Positions 35,241 to 46,404 of a DNA stretch of 64,000 nucleotides are shown one piece after another. The first letter of the stretch is position 1. Each line of letters opens with the position of its first letter. The stretch is from positions 607,029-671,028 of the forward strand of contig LNAC01000757.1 of assembly GCA_002007465.1 (NCBI GenBank), read 5' to 3'. The position numbers and the translations under genes are program-made. Source of the stretch: Ailurus styani (taxonomy: Eukaryota; Chordata; Mammalia; Carnivora; Ailuridae). The notes below the pieces were generated by a model. That model saw only the letters and a program-made list of their open reading frames with translations. It searched no databases and was not told where the DNA came from.

Positions 35241-37190
35241 ACAGACTATGTTCCCAAATAATCTTTTACAAATGAATTTAATGACTAAAGGCATTCCTTT
35301 GAAGCAGAACTCAGCATTTTGGACTATTCCTTCCCTTCTTAAACTAGCTCCTCCCTCAGTGGATAAAGGTTTTTGGTATCAGTAACCAGAGGGAATCACT
35401 ATATTTTTCATAAGTATGGTTTTGATATGCAAATAAAAAGTATACAGTTAAATGTCAAACACTGTTTTTATTCAGCTGATAATTACAATATGGCCAATCT
35501 GGATTTAATGTTCAAGTAAATAGGAAACATTCTGAATGTGGGTAATCAGGACCATTGAATGTCTGACTTTTCGGGTTGTTATTCAAAGATATAGGCTAGA
35601 AGTGAGAACAAGACACAATTTTTCCCTCTGAAATATGCTAGTTGTCAAGGTGAAAGTTGCTCCTGGGAGCTTTTAAAATGAGGGATAGGATTTCTTTAAA
35701 GAGTCACAGCACCAATAAAAGATTAAGGTCTGTTTCTCTGATCCCAGGCACTTTTGCTTTGCAGCATCTTTCAAAAATGTGTTTAATAACTTGAATAGTC
35801 TGAATCTATTACTTTAGTGACAACATGCTGTTAATAATGATGATAAGGCAACAAGATTTCTTAAGAAGTCTAAATTGGTGCATATATCTCAATTGCCAAG
35901 AAAATGATTCCTTTTCAGCTCTTGAATTCTTCACTTGTCATATAAAAAAATGAATGACACACTGTGATATATTTTTAAAGAGAGTTAAATGTTGCTACAA
36001 AACATGAAGAAATATTTTCTAAAAATAAATACAAATAGAGGCATATATTTATCACTAGGTCCTTTCTCAATAGTTCAAAAACTTTAGAATGTTTTGCAGG
36101 AATCAGTTTAGCATCTTTTAGTACATAGGACATGGTATTCAATGTGAAGTCTTCCAAAAATTTGAATATAATGTTGTAGTTTGACACAAATAGCTGGAAC
36201 TATAAGAAAGAGACACAAAACATTTAAATTCATTTTGAGTCATGTATATTTATTAGTTAAGAACTTCTTATTTGGTAGAAATGAAGGTTAAATGAATAAC
36301 CAACTGGATATAGGACCTGATCCATAACTCACGGTTTTCATTATTAGGCTTAATATAAATAAGTTGGTGAAAAAATTCAAATAATATCATCCACGTCACT
36401 GGTATAAAATATTCTAAATATTGTTAATTTAAAATCCGGTCATTAATTTTATTATTTAAGAGCTTGTGATAATCCTGTTTCTCAATTTATCTAGAATTGG
36501 TATCCTATGAGAGCAATGAAAACACATTAAGTGGTCTATAAATGAGAAACTCTATAAAATAAGGGATTTGTGCTACAAATGAGACTTTCCTGAGTGCACA
36601 GAGAAGATTGATTTAGGGTTTAGGAAAGATAGTTAATTGGAAAAGAATTCATTATCTTAAAAATAATGAATTCAAAAGTCCATTAATTTTTAAGTCTTTT
36701 CTGTAATTAGACTTAGATATATAGTAATGCAATTATTATTGCATCAAATAGATGGTCTGGACTTTACCACTGTCAACTGAATGAATGTTTTTGAAAGTGA
36801 TCTTTAATTTCTTTCAAGGTGTGAACTGAGTTTTTATGTATACTCTGGGAGGATGACACTGCCACAGAAAAGCATTGGTTTCTGCACATGAACACTATGA
36901 AGATTGAAAGGCAGTTTGTATACTTCCAAAAAGAAAAACAAAAAAGAGGCAGCTAAAGAAAAACATTATCAACACTACAAGAAAACAGCCAAAACAAGAA
37001 TATGAGCCATTCTGTGGTGTAAATGGTCAGGTTTCCATAATAGATCAATGACATTTAAAAAGAGAGGAAGAAAAAAAAAAGGTAGTGTGCTGCTCCAGAG
37101 AAGACTTCAGGGCCTAATGGTAAAATGCAATGTGTAGAGTTGATTTAGATCCTGACTCAGAGTAAACAATCATAAAAATCACTGGTGAGA
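35241..37190. other. Unassigned AT-rich DNA
   Basis: No gene or recognisable repeat; the short ORFs have no domain. Purine-rich stretch at about 36925-37082. Confidence 0.4.
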
Positions 37191-37191
37191 T

Positions 37192-37410
37192 GAGGTGCCT
37201 GGGTGGTTCAGTCAGTTAGATGTCTGCTGTTGGCTCAGGTCATGATCCTAAAGTGCCTGGATCAAGCCCCACATGGGGCTCCCTGCTCAGTAGGGAGCCT
37301 GCTTCTCCCTCCCCCTCTGCTCCTCTCCCTCTGCTCCTCCCCTCCAATATGCTCACTCACTCTCTTTCTCTGTGTGTCTCTCTCAAATAAATAAATAAAA
37401 TCTTTAAAAT
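37192..37410 (+). mobile_element. CAN-SINE, sense
   Basis: Head gaggtgcctgggtggttcag, B-box-like region diverged (gcctggatcaagcccc), a CT-rich body with repeated 'ctctgctcctc' units, and tail aaataaataaataaaatc. Target duplication not evident. Probably an older subfamily. Confidence 0.93.
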
Positions 37411-37411
37411 A

Positions 37412-37955
37412 TTGAAATAATCTAGGACAGTTAGACAGGTGCTGATGATATTAAAGGATTATTAGAACTTTTGGTATGATAATGTGGCATGGCAGTGATG
37501 ATAATCTGCTTTTACTTGTTATAATGGAATATTGATGCATTTACAGATGAAATGATATGATATATGTGTTTTCCTTTAAAAATCTTCAGAAAAAGAGCTA
37601 GAACAAAGTGAGTAAATCTGGATGTGTAAAATACTGATAGATGCTGAAGCTGAGTGAGTGGTACATATATTTTCATTATGCTGTTTCCTCTACTTTTGTG
37701 TACATTTTGTATTTTCCATAATAATAGGTGATTTTTCCACATTTATTAAAATGACCATTCAACTGACTACCATAGACATTCTTTTGGTTCACAGAAGCAG
37801 GTGTCTCAAGAACCTTAATAAAAAACATATTGTTAGACAATTTGATGCCCTAATAGCATGCAATTCAGAAATATAGGAAAATTTGTAGTTAGATGGAAAA
37901 ATTATTAATCTTAATCCTCTTTTATTCAGTCAATTCCCATAAATGATTTTTTCTT
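37412..37955. other. Unassigned AT-rich DNA
   Basis: Nothing recognised. Confidence 0.4.
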
Positions 37956-37959
37956 TTTC

Positions 37960-39750
37960 TTTTTTTAAACATTTTTTTAAAGAATGCAAAATACATGCAG
38001 AAAAGTACATAAACATAAATCCATGGTTTAATGAATAAGGAGTAAATATTGTGCTCTTTATTAAGAAATAAACTCGAAATGGATGAAAGACCTCAATGTG
38101 AGGCAGGAATCTATCAAAATCCTAGAGGAGAACATAGGCAGTAACCTCCTTGACATTGGCCACAGCAACTTCTTTCAAGACACGTCTCCAAAGGCAAAGG
38201 CAATAAAAGCAAAAATGAACTTTTGGGGCTTCATCAAGATAAAAAGCTTCTGCACAGCAAAGGAAACAGTCAACAAAACAAAGCGGCAACCCACAGAATG
38301 GGAGAAGATATTCACAAATGACGCTACAGACAAAGGGCTGATATCCAAGATCTATAAAGTACTTCTCAAGGTCAACGCCCAAAAAACAGAAATCATGTCA
38401 AAAAATGGGCAGAAGACATGGAAATGGCCAACAGACACATGAAAAAATGTTCATCATCACTAGTCATCAGGGAAACTCAAATCAAAACTGCATTGCGATA
38501 CCACCTTACACCAGTTAGAATGACCAAAATCAACATCAACAAAATCAATGGCCAATGACAGCAAACAACAAGTGTTGGAGAGGATGTGGAGAAAGGGGAA
38601 CCCTCTTTCACTCTTGGTGGGAACGCAAGTTGGTGCAGCCACTTTGGAAAACACTGTGGGAATTCCTTAAAAAAAAAAAAATAGAACTACTCTATGACCC
38701 TGCAGTTGCACTACTGGGTATTTACCCCAAAGATACAAATGTAGTGAAAAGAAGGGTCATATGTACCCCAATGTTCATAGCAGCAATGTTCACAATAGCT
38801 AAACTGTGGAAAGAGCCGAGATACCCTTCAAAAGACTAATGGATAAAGAAGATGTGGTCCATATATACAATGGAATATTACTCAGCCATCAGAAAGGATG
38901 AATACCCAACTTTTGCATCAACATGGACGGGTCTGGAGGAGATTATGCTGAGTGAAATAAGTCAAGCAGAGAAAGTCAATTATCATATGGTTTCTCTTAC
39001 TTGTGGAACATAAGGAATGGAGGACTCTAGGGAAAGGGAAGGAAAAGTGAATTGTGGTAAATCAGAGGGGTAGACGACTCATGAGAGACTGTGGACTCTG
39101 AGAAACAAACTGAGGGTTGTGGATGGGAGGGAAAATGGGGATGGGTGAGCCTGGTGATGTATTAAGGTGGGCACATATTGCATGGAGCACCAGGTATGGT
39201 GTATAAACAATGAATCTTGGATCACTGAAAAACCAAAATACACAACAACAACAACAAAAAACTATTATAGGAACCACAGAACTTTACTCCATGTACCTTT
39301 TTGATCATAGCCCTTGCCCCTTAACTTGAGACAGTTCTTAATTCTACCTTAGTTTTGCCTGTTTTTAAATTTTATATGAATGGAGTGATATGGTATATAT
39401 TATTTTCTCTTTGCCTCTATTGTACAACATTACATTTGTGAGATTTTCTTGTGTTTTTGCTTGTTGCTATAGCCCAATCATTTTTATAGCTGTATAGTAT
39501 AACAATGCTGCCATGTGCATTCTTATACATGTATCTTTGGGCACATGGGCACACTTTCTTGAAGACTATAACCCCAGGAGTAACACGGCTTCATCATCAG
39601 ATGTGCCACTCCATAACATAGATGCTCAGATCACTTATATTTGTCTTTTCTACTTTTCTAATTTATGTATTAAGATATTATCTTCACTTCATCCCACTTG
39701 TTTTGATATGTAATATTTTCGTTGTTGCTTAAAATGTTTCTAATTTTTAT
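37960..39750 (-). mobile_element. Very old antisense L1 3' region, interrupted by a younger L1
   Basis: Words on both sides of the 38060-39258 insertion read as one ancient antisense L1: 'cagaaaagtacataaac' on the left; on the right 'tatatgaatggagtgatatg', 'tagctgtatagtat', 'aacaatgctgccatgtgcat' and 'ccccaggagtaacacggc'. This is the order of the reverse complement of an L1 ORF2 C-terminus/3'UTR. No frame survives. Confidence 0.5.
38060..39258 (+). mobile_element. Old carnivore L1 3' end (about 1.2 kb), sense
   Basis: Encodes L1 ORF2 C-terminal segments in broken frames: [20 protein letters not shown] (38083 on) and [20 protein letters not shown], then the cysteine motif region [19 protein letters not shown] (38571 on), where a His and a Cys of the motif are lost. 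Then the 3'UTR and a CAACAA-rich tail. Frameshifts and an A12 insertion near 38670 break the frame. No clear target duplication. Confidence 0.9.
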
Positions 39751-39784
39751 TATTTCTTCTTTGACCTGATTTAGAAGGGCATTT

Positions 39785-39962
39785 TTTAAATAGATTTTAT
39801 TTATTTATTTGTCAGAGAGAGAGAGAGCACAAGGGGGGAACTGCAGCCAGAGGGAGAAGCAGACTCTTTGCTGAGCAAGGAGCCCGATGCAGGACTCAAT
39901 ACCGGGACCCTGGGATCATGAACCAACTCAAAGGCAGTTGCTTAACTGAGCCACCAGGCATA
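39785..39962 (-). mobile_element. CAN-SINE, antisense
   Basis: tagattttatttatttattt tail, GA-rich body and degraded head (gagccaccaggcatat). Imperfect flanking repeats tttagaagggcatt (about 39770) and tctagaaggccaatt (about 39963). An older copy. Confidence 0.88.
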
Positions 39963-39964
39963 TC

Positions 39965-40748
39965 TAGAAGGCCAATTCTTAAAAATATTTTGAAAAAAAA
40001 ATTTGAAATTGAAATACAGAAAATTGCACAAATTATAGGTATTATAGAAAAAACAAACAGCTCTGTCTAGCTACATTCAGATGGCTCTTGGATGCCTCCT
40101 ATCAAGGCCAAGATGAGTGTGGAGCAGGAGTGAGTAGTGATTAAATTTAAGAAGGCAATTACTCTCAGGGTTGCAAATGCAAAATTGGCACATGCACGAA
40201 CCTGAGACTGAATGCCTCCTTAAATTTGTCTCCTTGATTTCTTGCTCCCTTAAATCCAGTTCAGGCCTTGACAGCCATAGACAAAACATAAATAAATGAT
40301 CATGTCTGTGTTCCAATAAAACTTTATTTACAAAAACAAGTAGTGGGCCAGGATTTGCCTGTGAACTTTAATTTCCTCACTTTTTTTTTTAATTTCCTCA
40401 CTTTTGATGTAGATACTTCCTTCTGACATAAATACCAACTCACTAACTCACCCTTCAGTTTCATCTGATTTGTTGTTAATCCCATTTGTTTACTTTCTTT
40501 TTCATTTCCAGACAACCTACTTGGATTTCTTTTGTGATATCTGTGATATCACTATTTATAACATCCTAAGGGTATTTTAAGATTGACTTTTATTTTTTAA
40601 ACCATAAGTGTTAAATTAAACATAGTCACTTCATGATCTGAATAATTCCAGTATTTAAAGTCTTGTAGCTCTGCTTTTGATTTTTGCCCATTATATCTGT
40701 TTCCTTGAGTGTTTATTTTTCGTTTATCACATGTTCCTCAATATCTTA

Positions 40749-40780
<32 letters not shown>

Positions 40781-40820
40781 CATGTAAATAATCATTTTAG
40801 GTCTAGGATAAAGGTATATT
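39965..40820. other. Mostly unassigned DNA with a possible ancient repeat and a TG microsatellite
   Basis: At 40200-40365, 'tgttccaataaaactttatt' followed by 'tacaaaaacaagtagtggg' matches a common eutherian repeat whose family I cannot name. A (TG)n run lies at 40752-40781. No gene supported. Confidence 0.4.
40752..40781. repeat. (TG)n microsatellite
   Basis: About 14 TG dinucleotides. Confidence 0.95.
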
Positions 40821-40824
40821 CATC

Positions 40825-41003
40825 TCAAAGTATAGTCCCTGGACCAGCAACAATAGCAGCACCTGAGACTTTGTTAGAAATGTAAATGTTGGGTCCTCAT
40901 CTCAGACTTGCTAAATCAAGAAGTCTGGAGTTGAGTCTAGAAATCCATTTTAACAGTCCTTGTGTGAGTCTGTAGCCTGTTCATGCTTGAGAATCCTCTT
41001 TTA
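40825..41003 (+). mobile_element. MER5-like hAT DNA-transposon fossil
   Basis: Ordered words of the MER5 group: 'gcagcacctgagactttgtt', 'agaaatgtaaatgttggg', 'ctcatctcagacttgct', 'aaatccattttaacagtcc' and the end 'gcttgagaatcctc'. This non-autonomous Charlie-type element is common to all eutherians. The terminal inverted repeats are degraded. Confidence 0.65.
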
Positions 41004-41004
41004 A

Positions 41005-42420
41005 GGAAGATTTTCAGTGTTTATGTTCAGCATCTGTTCTATATGAAATCCAGTTAATTTCATGTCTTGAGTGTTTTGGGCCTCTTAAACCATGTCAATT
41101 TGAAAGGCTAATCTCACTGATTGCATAGCAAATTTACCTTGAAGGTATATCCACTGTAGCCTCAGCTTCATGTAAGGACAGTCTCCTGTTAGCCCTTCCA
41201 CCTTGAACACACTGTGAATTTTTATTTCTGTTTCCCTTTCTATATGCCTCTTCCAACCAAAATTCAAAGTTCTCAGATGGCAAAGGCTTCAGACAAAAGA
41301 AGCATCATTGCCCCCTTTCTCTGGATTCAAACTTGCCCCTTGGATCTTGCTAGTAATACTTTCCATCTTGTTAACTCATTTATGCTTTTAAGAAGATGTT
41401 TTATCATATTTTATCCAACAATTTCAGTTTGTTTCTAGCTTCAGTTAGTCCCAGTTTCCTAGCCCAGCATTATAGAAAATGACCTCATGCAGATATTTCT
41501 AGGATTAGTTTGTTTTTATCTAAACACAAGAGGAAATAAAAAAATGTAAAGATCGTTTACCTTGGTGGGAACATGACATTGATATGAAATGTTCTTAAAA
41601 TGCTTACCTTGTGTTTTGAGATTTATGCCTGAAATATATACAGATTTACTCTTCAAGAAAGCATGTTGACCTTGTTAAAACTGTTCTCTTTGGATGTTGG
41701 AAATTCTTTTGCTTCATTCATACATCACAAGTCTTTGAGAGTGATGTGGCCATCGCCTGAGACTTAAATTTAATCTTTGACAGTTTCTATTCATGTACTT
41801 ATTGTGAAAAATATTCATATCTGCAGAAAGTTGATGGGTTCTATCATTCAGAGGTAGAATATTGCTATGGGGAAGTGAATTATTGACTGTTCAGTGAAAA
41901 TAATGTATTTATGCAAATATTTCTGTAAAGCAACATCTGCTTTTTTGCTTTAAGGAACATAGTCACACATGAATGTAAACAGAAAGTAAGAGAAGTTAAT
42001 TTAAGATCTCAAGTCTCGTTATCAGGCCCTTTTTACAGATAATGTGAAAATACAGTCTTTGTATTGACAGATATTGAAATTTCATAAAGCCACAGTGGTC
42101 TGCGGGAGACCTGATGACATTTAAACTCGCTAATGAATTCTAGACAAGGACACATAGATTCACGTGAAAGGAGACCAAGTGTAATTCTCTGCAGAAGTCT
42201 GGATCAAGTTAAATCTCTGTGTTTTGAAATGATTGTTCTGTCCTTTGAGCATACTGTGTTCAGACAACAATGATAAATGCTGGAGGAGCCTACAAACTCA
42301 TGAGCAATAACAAGAGCAATAAGATACAGAGATTGTACTACAAGAAGAAAGAACTTAAAATATCCTCTCAGAAAATTTCCTAAATTGTTGTGATTAGTAA
42401 TCAAATCTAAGCGTCTTTTT
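41005..42420. other. Unassigned DNA
   Basis: No gene or recognisable repeat. ORF 41214-41438 has no domain. Confidence 0.4.
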
Positions 42421-42423
42421 TAT

Positions 42424-42634
42424 TTTTTAAAAAGATTTTATTTATTTATTTGACAGAGAGAGAGAAAGAGAGCGCATGAGCACACATGCTCAGAAGCAGG
42501 GGGAGCAGCAGAGAGGAGGGAGAATCAGACTCCTCACTGAGCAGAGAGCCTGATGCGGGGCTCTATCCCAGAACCCGGGGATCTGGACCTGAGTGGAAGG
42601 CAGACACTTAACTTTTGAGCCCCCCAGGCGCCCC
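42424..42634 (-). mobile_element. CAN-SINE, antisense
   Basis: Tail agattttatttatttatttg, GA-rich body with an extra 'gcatgagcacacatgctcag' stretch, and head ending cccccaggcgcccc. Diverged head (gagcccccc for gagccaccc). Confidence 0.93.
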
Positions 42635-43370
42635 ATCCATGTTTTTTTTTAAACCTAAATCACGATCTCCACCTTCAGATAGTATCTGTTAGTTACAGCA
42701 GGGAGAGGAAGCACGGTCAAAAAGGCCCATCTTGTATGTAACACACTTGTGGCAAATTCTATAAAATGAATCTATGAGTGAGTTTGTTTATTAGCTCAAG
42801 TGATATGATTTCCAGATCTATCAGATTTCTTTCTTCAGTTTCTTTCTTAGCTCTACAGCTAAAATTTGGATGTCTGTGATATGAATTATTGTAAGGCAGA
42901 TCAAGAGCCTAAAATTCCCAGAAGGTTCTACTGCTTTAATGAGTAATTTTTCTGACAAAAAAAAGGGGGGGGGCATTTCAAAAGCTCAAAAACAAGTATG
43001 CTCGCTTTTGGGAACACTGAAAAATTCTTTGTTAGAACATATTTTTGGACCTCAACCTGTCATTGGCTTCTCTCAGATGTTTATGTGCTGGTTTGTGCTG
43101 CTCACTGGAAATACACAAGCTGATCTGTAGGAGAAATTGTCCAAAGGTTTTAGCCACATTTTCTGCTTAATGCCAACACATGAAACTATGCTTTCCTTTC
43201 ATTTCTTATATCTCAAAGCAAATATGAATAAGAGAGAAAAAAATCTATACCTGAAATCCTTTTCTTCCCCTATCGAATCTATATACCTGGCCTGTTTTCA
43301 GACAGTTGCGCCCCTATCTTCTTCTGCCCTGAGTTGTTTTACTTTCACCATCCCCTTCAAAAATCATAGT
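42635..43370. other. Unassigned DNA
   Basis: A G-rich run (ggggggggg) at about 42965. The ORFs 42939-43130 and 43137-43373 have no recognisable domain. Confidence 0.4.
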
Positions 43371-43374
43371 TGAA

Positions 43375-43485
43375 GCATCTATTATGTGTCCAATATTATA
43401 CAAAAAAATCTAGATACCCATCTCTGCCCTTGAGAAGCTCAATCTAATTTAATAATGTCTTAACAATTAAGAAGCTTAACCATAA
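43375..43485 (+). mobile_element. L2-like LINE 3' tail fossil
   Basis: 'gcatctattatgtgtccaat', 'ctagatacccatctctgccc' and 'cttgagaagctcaatctaat' follow the L2 tail order. Confidence 0.6.
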
Positions 43486-43590
43486 CCTTCTAACTCAGAA
43501 AATAAATGAGTATATGTTCTAGTTTTAAAACAGAGGTATGGACAATGATTTATGGAAATTAACATAATAAGAATTTCTACCATACCAAGA

Positions 43591-43790
43591 TTTTTTTAAA
43601 GATTTTTTTTATTTGTTTGAGAGAAAGAGAGAGAGTGTGCAGGAATGAGCAGGGGGGAGGCGTAAAGAAAGAAGGAGAAGCAGACATCCCACTGAGCAGG
43701 GATCCCAATGCAGGGCTCTATCCCAGGACCCTGGGATCATGACCTAAGCCAAAGGCAGATGCTTAACCAACTGAGCCACCCAGGCATCCC
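43591..43790 (-). mobile_element. CAN-SINE, antisense
   Basis: Tail ttttttaaagattttttt, GA-rich body, head ctgagccacccaggcatccc. Possible short flanking repeat (ccaag). Confidence 0.93.
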
Positions 43791-44044
43791 CAAGGTACAC
43801 ATTTTTATTTGAAAAATAAATACAGCAGAATCAGCACTCTAATCCACAATCCCTCAGCGTAGCTCCCAGTTAACTGGCCCATATGTTCTCCCATGAGCTC
43901 TGAAGCTCTTGGTGTGATGGACAGTATAGTTAAGTAGCTCACTGAGCAAGCCCACATCTGCCACTTCTCATGGTGTGAAAATCTGCTCATATCTACTTCC
44001 CAACATGGGCACCACAGAGTGAATGTTTGATGCTCATGAAGTGA

Positions 44045-44241
44045 TAGTATTTTATTTTTTTAAGATTTTATTTATTTATTTGACAAAGAGGGGGAGCACA
44101 AGCAGGGGGAGTGGGAGAGGGAGAAGCAGGCTTCCTGCTGAGCAGAGAGCCCAACGCAGGCCTGCATCCCAGCACCCTGGGATCATGACCTGAGCCTAAG
44201 GCAGACACTTAACAACTAAGCACCCCCCGACCCTGGTGCCC
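44045..44241 (-). mobile_element. CAN-SINE, antisense
   Basis: Tail taagattttatttatttatt, GA-rich body, diverged head. Flanked by catgaagtga at 44035-44044 and 44242-44251. Confidence 0.92.
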
Positions 44242-44251
44242 CATGAAGTGA

Positions 44252-44805
44252 CATTAACAACAGAAATGTGGTAACAGTGTCATAACTGTATGTTTTATAT
44301 AGGTATTTAAAATTGTTGAATGTTGAGGTACTTTCAGAACATGATTGCTAAGTATGTGCAAACCTCTTTGACCCATAGTTCCTAAGCTTGCTCCTTTGTT
44401 TACACAGAGCTGAGAGACGTTAAAGTGGCTTGGAGCAGACTGAAAAATAATACCCTGTGTAAACTCGAGTTATTTGTCAGTGATTTTTATCAACAGTTAC
44501 ATTACACCAGACCTGTTCTTACTATAAACTGAAATTACAGGAGCACAATCATACATGAGTCTCATTTTGTGGTTTCAGTAAAACTGCTATGTTATTGAAT
44601 CTTTGGAAAGAAAAGTTGAGAGTGAAATGTATGTAATCAAAGATGAATGCTTGGGTCTCTGGATGAATTATCGCTGTGCCTAACTCAATGCATTTAGGCA
44701 CCTGCCGTCTGTGGACAGCACATGTAGTATATACAGTTGCATGTTTAGAAAGTTGAAGGTGAGCACCTGAAAAATTAACATAGTTCAAAAAATATGTGAG
44801 TAATC
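44252..44805. other. Unassigned DNA
   Basis: Nothing recognised. Confidence 0.4.
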
Positions 44806-44809
44806 CTGT

Positions 44810-45840
44810 TGAAAATTATTTAAAAATCAATAACTTTTCTATATGCCAGTAATAACCTCTTAGAAAATGCAATAAAAAACAGATTATAGTAATAAACAGA
44901 GAAAATATTTTAAAAGATCTATAAATAAACTTAACAAGAAATGTGCAGGACTTATATGAAGAAAACTACAAGATATCACTGGGAGCCATAAACAAAGAAT
45001 TTAATGAGTGAAAATCTTTTTTCCTAGAAGGAAAACAATATAATATGTTGTTTTCTCTAAATTATAGACATAAATACAATAAAATTGCAATAAAAAATTG
45101 TAATTGACCCACTCTAAAACATACTGGTAAAAATAAGTGTAATAATAGTTAAGACATTTTTTAAAAGAAGAAAAATGATGTGGGGCTTTCATTAATAGTA
45201 AAATGTTATAATGATGATAGTCAGTCAAACCATATATAGGTAAAATTCAGTATGGTAAAAGGCAGTTTTCTAGTAATAAACTATTCAATGTATGCATGGT
45301 GTTGGGACTACCGGTTGCATATAAGAAAAATATAAAATAGAATGCAAAAATAGCTTCATATTAGTTTCTGATATAGATATGAGTCACTATATTAAGAGAA
45401 CAAGGAAAGTTGTGTCAATGAAAATGAAGTTTGCATCTTTGATGGCACAACTCTGTTAGCCATTTCTGATATAGTGAACTTGTAGAAGGATGATCTCTGT
45501 GTATTGTTATTAACAAAAATAATAAAGATGAAAAAAGACCCAGACTTCTAACAGGGCATGGGGCTTAGCAAGCAAACATGGCTCAAATTTTAGCCCCCCT
45601 ACTCTCCTATCCCCTAGGACTTTGGCCTAGAAAACCTTGTGTAATGCAGTGCACATACTGGGCATGCAAGTCCTGAGAGGAGTGTAGTATTCGCACAGAC
45701 ATTCTGGAAGTCAACCTGACATATTGCATGTATGTATCTATTTTTTCCAGCTACAGAAATGTATCCCAGGGAGATGATAAGAAAAGTACAATAGGGAAAA
45801 TTTTTAAATAAGCAAATTATTTATCAATAAGGTGTTCGTT
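44810..45840 (+). mobile_element. Ancient L1 ORF2 fragment, sense
   Basis: Words in L1 ORF2 order: 'ttctatatgccagtaataac', 'cttaacaagaaatgtgcagg', 'cttatatgaagaaaactaca', 'tgcatggtgttgggacta', and possibly the later 'gaaatgtatcccagggagat'. No open frame survives. Confidence 0.6.
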
Positions 45841-45894
45841 AAGAAATTACATACATTTGTAAAAGATTGGTTTTTTTTTCTTTTCTTTAAAAAA

Positions 45895-45968
45895 AAAAGG
45901 TTATTCAGGTTTTATTCACACTAGCAGCTCCGCCCTCCTCTCCCTGCCTGCTGCTGGAGCCCCTTCCG
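45895..45968 (-). pseudogene. Candidate 3' end of a processed pseudogene (tiny)
   Basis: A GC-rich patch of about 65 bases stands out in AT-rich DNA. On the minus strand it reads as a GC-rich segment followed by gtgtgaataaaacctgaat, i.e. an AATAAA signal, and about 22 bases later an A-rich tail (aaagaaaagaaaaaaaaa; plus strand about 45870-45887). This is the layout of the 3' end of a retrocopied mRNA. The source gene is not recognised, the 5' side is cut by a SINE at 45971, and no target duplication was found. It could be chance. Confidence 0.3.
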
Positions 45969-45970
45969 CA

Positions 45971-46160
45971 TTTTTAAAAAATTTTATTTATTGGACAGAG
46001 AGAGACATCGTGAGAGAGGGAACACAAGCAGGGGGAGTGAGAGAAGGAGAAGCAGGCTTCTCACCGAGCAAGGAGCCCGATGGGGGCTCGATCCCAGGAA
46101 CCTGGGATCATGACCCAAGTTGAAGGCAGATGCTTAATGACTGAGCCACCCAGGCACCCC
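45971..46160 (-). mobile_element. CAN-SINE, antisense
   Basis: Tail ttttaaaaaattttatttat, GA-rich body, head ctgagccacccaggcacccc. Flanked by similar A/T-rich words, so the target duplication is not certain. Confidence 0.92.
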
Positions 46161-46321
46161 AATTCTTTAAAAATTTTTAGCTAATGTGATATGTTAAAAA
46201 GTAGTATGTTATTAGACTTTTAATTTCCATTTCTTCCACTGTAGCCATATTAAGCATTTCTCTCTGAATAGTAATCGGCAGTGTGCACTTCTCTGATTTA
46301 ACTATTTGTGTCCTTGTAACA

Positions 46322-46404
46322 TTTCCTTCCTTCCTTCCTTCCTTCCTTCCTTCCTTCCTTCCTTCCTTCCTTCCTTCCTTCCTTCCTTCTTTCCTTCCTT
46401 CCTT
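46322..46404. repeat. (CCTT)n tetranucleotide microsatellite
   Basis: About 20 units with one TTCT variant near 46390. The repeated Leu-Pro-Ser-Phe frame of the ORF at 46283 is only this repeat. Confidence 0.97.

Noticed and set aside
42960..42972. G-run as a possible regulatory motif
   Set aside because: A single homopolymer run after an A-run, with no second G-run nearby to support a quadruplex or promoter element.
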